NCBI GenBank assembly: GCA_023458835.1
Contig: JAEWWY010000204.1
Location: 1-8,070, forward strand
Direction of reading: 5' to 3'
DNA: 8,070 bases
DNA from: Bacillota bacterium
GTDB taxonomy: Bacteria > Bacillota > Clostridia > Christensenellales > Aristaeellaceae
The notes beneath the pieces are model-generated. The model saw only the letters and a list, made by a program, of their open reading frames with translations, was not told the DNA's origin and did no database searches. The position numbers and the translations under genes are program-made. This document shows positions 4,909 to 8,070 of the stretch, piece by piece (position 1 is the first letter of the stretch; each line of letters begins with the position of its first letter).

Positions 4909-5802
4909 ATGACGTTTGTACTCTTCCTGCAGCAGCTTATCAATGGTCTGACGGTAGGCAGCCTGTATGCGCTGATCGCTGTAGGGTATACCATGGTGTA
5001 CGGCATTTTGCGCCTGATCAATTTTGCCCATGGTGACATCTTCATGATGTCCATGTATTTTCTTTTTTTTGGCGTTTCCGTGTTCTTCATACCGTGGTGG
5101 GCTTCGGTTCTTTTGGTGCTTGCCGCCACAGCCCTCCTGGGTATGCTGATCGAAGGCGCCGCCTATCGCCCTCTGCGCAGCTCACCCAGAATCTCCCTGC
5201 TCATCTCCTCCATCGGCGTCTCCTATCTGCTGGAGAACCTGGCCACGGTGCTCTTTACCGGTATCCCGCGTCAATTCCCCAGCTTCCCTTATTTGGAGGG
5301 CATCATCCTATTGGGTGAAGTGCGCTTTGCGCGGCTTTCCATCTTTGTACCCCTTGTCATGGCTGCACTGATGGTTATGCTGCAGTTCCTGATTCACAGG
5401 ACGAAGGTGGGCATGGGAATGCGGGCCGTCAGCAAGGACTTTGAAACAGCCCGGCTCATGGGCATCAAAATCAATCAGGTCATCGCCTTTACCTTTGGCA
5501 TCGGCTCCCTGCTGGCCGCAGTGGGCGCCATCATGTGGGGGATCAAGTATCCCCGCATCGAGCCCTACGCGGGCGTGATGCCTGGTCTCAAATGCTTCAT
5601 TGCCGCCGTCATCGGCGGCATCGGCAATGTGACGGGCGCGGTGATCGGCGGGATCATTTTGGGTGTGATGGAAATTTTGATTGTTTTCTTTGCCCCATCC
5701 CTATCCGGCTATAAGGATGCTTTCGCGTTTGTTGCATTGATCATTATTCTCCTGGTCAGGCCCACCGGCCTGATGGGCGAAGCGGTTACCGACAAGGTGT
5801 GA
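4909..5802 (+). CDS. livH: Branched-chain amino acid ABC permease LivH
   Basis: A 297-residue inner membrane permease, one of two forming the channel of the Liv/HAAT transporter. The N terminus carries the family hallmark INGLTVGSLYALIAVGYTMV (11-30), continuing to LINFAHGD (36-43). The cytoplasmic coupling loop reads MRAVSKDFETARLMGI (171-186). A further conserved run, FIAAVIGGIGNVTGAVIGG, is at 230-248. About eight hydrophobic segments fit the family, and the length is normal. The ATG at 4909 matches the usual LivH start, but its Shine-Dalgarno is poor: GAGG lies 14 bases upstream and GGATGG 10 bases upstream. Translation initiation may therefore be weak or depend on the hairpin just before it. 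It follows the binding-protein gene by 141 bases and precedes livM by 12. Confidence 0.95.
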   Translation: MTFVLFLQQLINGLTVGSLYALIAVGYTMVYGILRLINFAHGDIFMMSMYFLFFGVSVFFIPWWASVLLVLAATALLGMLIEGAAYRPLRSSPRISLLISSIGVSYLLENLATVLFTGIPRQFPSFPYLEGIILLGEVRFARLSIFVPLVMAALMVMLQFLIHRTKVGMGMRAVSKDFETARLMGIKINQVIAFTFGIGSLLAAVGAIMWGIKYPRIEPYAGVMPGLKCFIAAVIGGIGNVTGAVIGGIILGVMEILIVFFAPSLSGYKDAFAFVALIIILLVRPTGLMGEAVTDKV

Positions 5803-5814
5803 GGAGGTAGGACC

Positions 5815-6957
5815 ATGAAGAAAAGCGATTCTCCCGCCTTTATGGGCATTGCCTCCCGGATGACGAAAAAAGGTCGCGCATATACGCTGCTGACAGCGGC
5901 ATCCTTGCTGGTGATCCTTTTGCTTATCACGCTCCTAAGCGGCAAGCAGATCGGCGACCCCTACCAGATCCGCATACTGAATATGTGTGCCATCTATGCC
6001 ATCCTGGGGCTTTCCATGAACCTGGTGAACGGGTTTACGGGGCTTTTTTCCCTGGGTCAGGCAGGCTTTATGGCCATTGGCGCCTATGTGACCACGCTTT
6101 TGTTCATGTCCCCCAAGGCCAAGGAAGCCGTGTTCTACCTGGAGCCCATCGCCCCCTGGCTGGGCGCCATTCAGCTTCCCTTCCCGGTGGCGCTGCTCTT
6201 GGGCGGGCTGGCCAGCGGCGTGTTTGCGTTTTTCATCGGCTTCCCGGTGCTCCGGCTCCGGGGCGACTACCTTGCCATTGCCACCCTGGGTTTTTCAGAA
6301 ATTGTACGCGTGATTTTTACCAATCTGCAAACCATCACCAACGGCGCGGTAGGCATCAAGAATATTCCCCCAGTAGCCACCTTGTGGTGGACCTTCGGCA
6401 TCATGATCCTGGCCATCCTCATGATGCGGCGGCTGATGAATACCAGCTTTGGCCGGGCCTTCAAGGCAATACGGGATGATGAGGTAGCCGCGGAGGGCAT
6501 GGGAATTTCGCTGTTCAAACACAAGATGTTCTCCTTCATCCTCTCCAGCATCCTGGCGGGCATCGGCGGCGGGCTTCTGGCCAGCGTGGTGGGCTCCATC
6601 AACCCCCTTCTGTTCCGCTTTGTGCTGGCGTACGACATCCTGCTGATTGTGGTGTTGGGCGGCATGGGCAGTATCTCCGGCACCATTGTCGGCGCGTTTG
6701 TCATCACCATCGCCAAGGAATGGCTGCGCTGGCTGGACAATGGCTTTTCACTGGGGATCGTGCAGGTGCCCGCCATCGCCGGGCTTCGGATGGTGATCTT
6801 TTCCCTGATGCTGATGTGCGTGATCCTGTTTTACCGCCAAGGCCTGTTCGGTTCCAGGGAGTTTTCCTGGGCCGCCTGCGGCCGCGCATTGAAGGCCGCC
6901 GGACAATTTGCCATGAAACCCTTCCGGCCCGCAAAAAAGAAGGGAGGCGAAAGGTGA
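5815..6957 (+). CDS. livM: Branched-chain amino acid ABC permease LivM
   Basis: A 380-residue membrane permease that partners LivH. Family landmarks are NLVNGFTGLFSLGQAGFMAI (69-88), FPVLRLRGDYLAIATLGFSE (143-162), the coupling loop GRAFKAIRDDEVAAEGMGIS (213-232) and LLIVVLGGMGSISGTIVGAF (276-295). The first 20 residues are hydrophilic and basic before the first membrane helix at about 24-41. The last 30 residues form a basic cytoplasmic tail ending KKKGGER. The start has AGGAGGT about 7 bases upstream, immediately after the livH stop. Its stop TGA overlaps the livG start by one base (TGATG), indicating coupled translation. Confidence 0.95.
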   Translation: MKKSDSPAFMGIASRMTKKGRAYTLLTAASLLVILLLITLLSGKQIGDPYQIRILNMCAIYAILGLSMNLVNGFTGLFSLGQAGFMAIGAYVTTLLFMSPKAKEAVFYLEPIAPWLGAIQLPFPVALLLGGLASGVFAFFIGFPVLRLRGDYLAIATLGFSEIVRVIFTNLQTITNGAVGIKNIPPVATLWWTFGIMILAILMMRRLMNTSFGRAFKAIRDDEVAAEGMGISLFKHKMFSFILSSILAGIGGGLLASVVGSINPLLFRFVLAYDILLIVVLGGMGSISGTIVGAFVITIAKEWLRWLDNGFSLGIVQVPAIAGLRMVIFSLMLMCVILFYRQGLFGSREFSWAACGRALKAAGQFAMKPFRPAKKKGGER

Positions 6958-7763
6958 TGCGTATCCTGGAAACCTCCCATATCACCATGCGTTTTGGCGG
7001 TGTGGTGGCCGTGGACGATTTGAGCCTGCATGTGAATGAGGGCGAGATCGTGGCCATCATTGGTCCCAATGGTGCCGGCAAAACCACCGCCTTCAATATG
7101 ATCACCGGCGTGTATACGCCAACCATGGGAAAAGTGTATCTTTCCGACAAATCAGGCCGCCTTCAAGATATCACCGGCAAGCGCCCCGACCGGATCACGG
7201 CCTTGGGCGCCGCCAGAACGTATCAAAACATCCGCCTGTTCAAGAGCATGACGGTGCTGGATAACGTGCGCATTGCCCAGCACCTTCACTTGAAAAACGG
7301 GCTTGTGAATGCCATCACGGGTATCCCAGCGCTTCAAAGCTTTCATCCCCTTACCTACGGCAGCGAAGAACGCGCACTTGCGGAAGAAGCCATGGCGATT
7401 CTTACCCGCGTTGGCCTTGCTCATGCCGCCAATGAAATGGCCATATCCCTGCCCTATGGCGAGCAGCGCCGCCTGGAGATTGCCAGAGCCTTGGCCGCAC
7501 GGCCCAAGCTGCTTTTGCTGGATGAGCCAGCCGCAGGCATGAACCCCAAGGAGACGGAGGATTTGACCGCGTTTGTTAAAAAGCTCCGGGATGAGCTTCA
7601 GTTGACCATTATGCTCATTGAGCACCATATGCAGATCGTGATGGATATTTCCGACCGCATCTATGTGCTGGACTATGGCAAGCTGATCGCCCAGGGCCCG
7701 CCTGCCCAGATACAGAATAATCAGGACGTGATTGCGGCCTATCTGGGGGTGGAAGAAGCATGA
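6957..7763 (+). CDS. livG: Branched-chain amino acid ABC ATPase LivG
   Basis: A 268-residue ATPase, one of the two nucleotide-binding subunits energising LivHM. Motifs are complete: Walker A GPNGAGKTT (36-44), Q-loop Q90 in ARTYQNIRLF, signature LPYGEQRRLEIARAL (165-179), Walker B LLLLDE (185-190), and H-loop histidine in IEHHM (H223). The LivG-type C terminus (DYGKLIAQGPPAQIQNNQDVIAAYLG) is present. The ATG at 6957 has GGGAGG 9 bases upstream. A GTG immediately before it (6954) is an alternative, and a longer in-frame reading back into livM has no family similarity. The stop overlaps livF as ATGA. These intact motifs contrast with the degenerate MetN-like ATPase earlier in the window. Confidence 0.95.
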   Translation: MRILETSHITMRFGGVVAVDDLSLHVNEGEIVAIIGPNGAGKTTAFNMITGVYTPTMGKVYLSDKSGRLQDITGKRPDRITALGAARTYQNIRLFKSMTVLDNVRIAQHLHLKNGLVNAITGIPALQSFHPLTYGSEERALAEEAMAILTRVGLAHAANEMAISLPYGEQRRLEIARALAARPKLLLLDEPAAGMNPKETEDLTAFVKKLRDELQLTIMLIEHHMQIVMDISDRIYVLDYGKLIAQGPPAQIQNNQDVIAAYLGVEEA

Positions 7764-8070
7764 GCTTGCTGAACGTAAACGGATTGAAGGTCCAGTACGG
7801 TGGCATTAAGGCTCTGTCAGGCATCTCCTTCCAGGTGGAAAGGGGACAAATTGTTTCCCTGATCGGGGCCAACGGCGCCGGGAAATCCACCACGCTCCGG
7901 GCCATCACCAGCCTTGTGCCCATGGCGGGCGGACGCATCGAATATGAGGGTGAAGATATCAGTTCCCTGGATACCCATCAGATGATCCAAAGAGGTATTG
8001 TTCTGGTGCCGGAAGGCCGCCGGGTTTTTCCCAACCTTACCACGCTGGAAAACCTTAAGGTGGGCGCCTA
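7760..8070 (+). CDS. livF: Branched-chain amino acid ABC ATPase LivF, N-terminal part
   Basis: The second ATPase subunit of the Liv transporter, cut by the window edge after 103 complete codons (a full LivF is about 235 residues). Visible are the start MSLLNVNGLKVQYGGIKALS, Walker A GANGAGKST (36-44), and the LivF-specific region IVLVPEGRRVFPNLTTLENL (80-99). There the Q-loop position carries the PEGR sequence, normal for LivF. The ATG at 7760 overlaps the livG stop (ATGA), with a GGTGGAAGAAG purine run just upstream. The signature, Walker B and H-loop lie outside the window. Confidence 0.94.
   Translation, partial: MSLLNVNGLKVQYGGIKALSGISFQVERGQIVSLIGANGAGKSTTLRAITSLVPMAGGRIEYEGEDISSLDTHQMIQRGIVLVPEGRRVFPNLTTLENLKVGA

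Noticed and set aside
3442..5031. A 529-codon open frame on the minus strand, opposite the binding protein and livH
   Set aside because: It lies antisense to a clearly real, strongly codon-biased gene. Its Gly/His/Val-rich composition is what GGC/GCC-rich codons give on the reverse strand. It also crosses a promoter, two hairpins and a terminator and resembles no family.
7997..8030. Loss of the Q-loop glutamine in LivF (VPEGR)
   Set aside because: This PEGR form is the normal state of the LivF family, so it is not a sign of degeneration.

Overview
This is a GC-rich bacterial window (high 50s percent GC by eye) with compact operons, ATGA or short-overlap gene junctions and strong AGGAGG-type ribosome binding sites. 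The Rrf2 regulator resembles CymR, and Shine-Dalgarno use is strong. Both suggest a Bacillota/Clostridia-type organism, perhaps a high-GC uncultured gut lineage. This placement is inference. The non-lipidated secreted binding protein is mildly unusual for a monoderm.

The layout is two divergent blocks around a promoter region at about 1097-1290. The leftward block reads a YbaK/EbsC-family aminoacyl-tRNA deacylase (608-1096), a FlK-like hot-dog thioesterase (240-611, translationally coupled), then the first 47 codons of alanine racemase (alr, leaving the window at base 1). The rightward block begins with a cysteine-free Rrf2 regulator (1291-1728), followed closely by a MetN-like ABC ATPase with a C-terminal NIL domain (1761-2771) and an overlapping MetI-like permease (2764-3411). 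It ends at a strong intrinsic terminator (3446-3475).

After its own promoter (about 3569-3597) comes an ordinary branched-chain amino acid (LIV/HAAT-type) ABC operon. It holds a secreted binding protein (3643-4767), a structured 141-base gap with two hairpins, then livH, livM, livG and the start of livF, the last four tightly packed or overlapping. Together they encode a binding protein, two permeases and two ATPases.

The most unusual item is the rrf2-metN-metI-like unit. The MetN-like protein keeps Walker A and the NIL domain, but the Q-loop glutamine, the signature glycines, the Walker B aspartate, the D-loop and the H-loop histidine are all replaced in an uninterrupted frame. Its permease is also divergent, and no MetQ binding protein lies beside it. 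This looks like a repurposed or pseudo-ATPase methionine-type ABC module under an Rrf2/CymR-like regulator. No mobile element, CRISPR array, tRNA or rRNA was seen.
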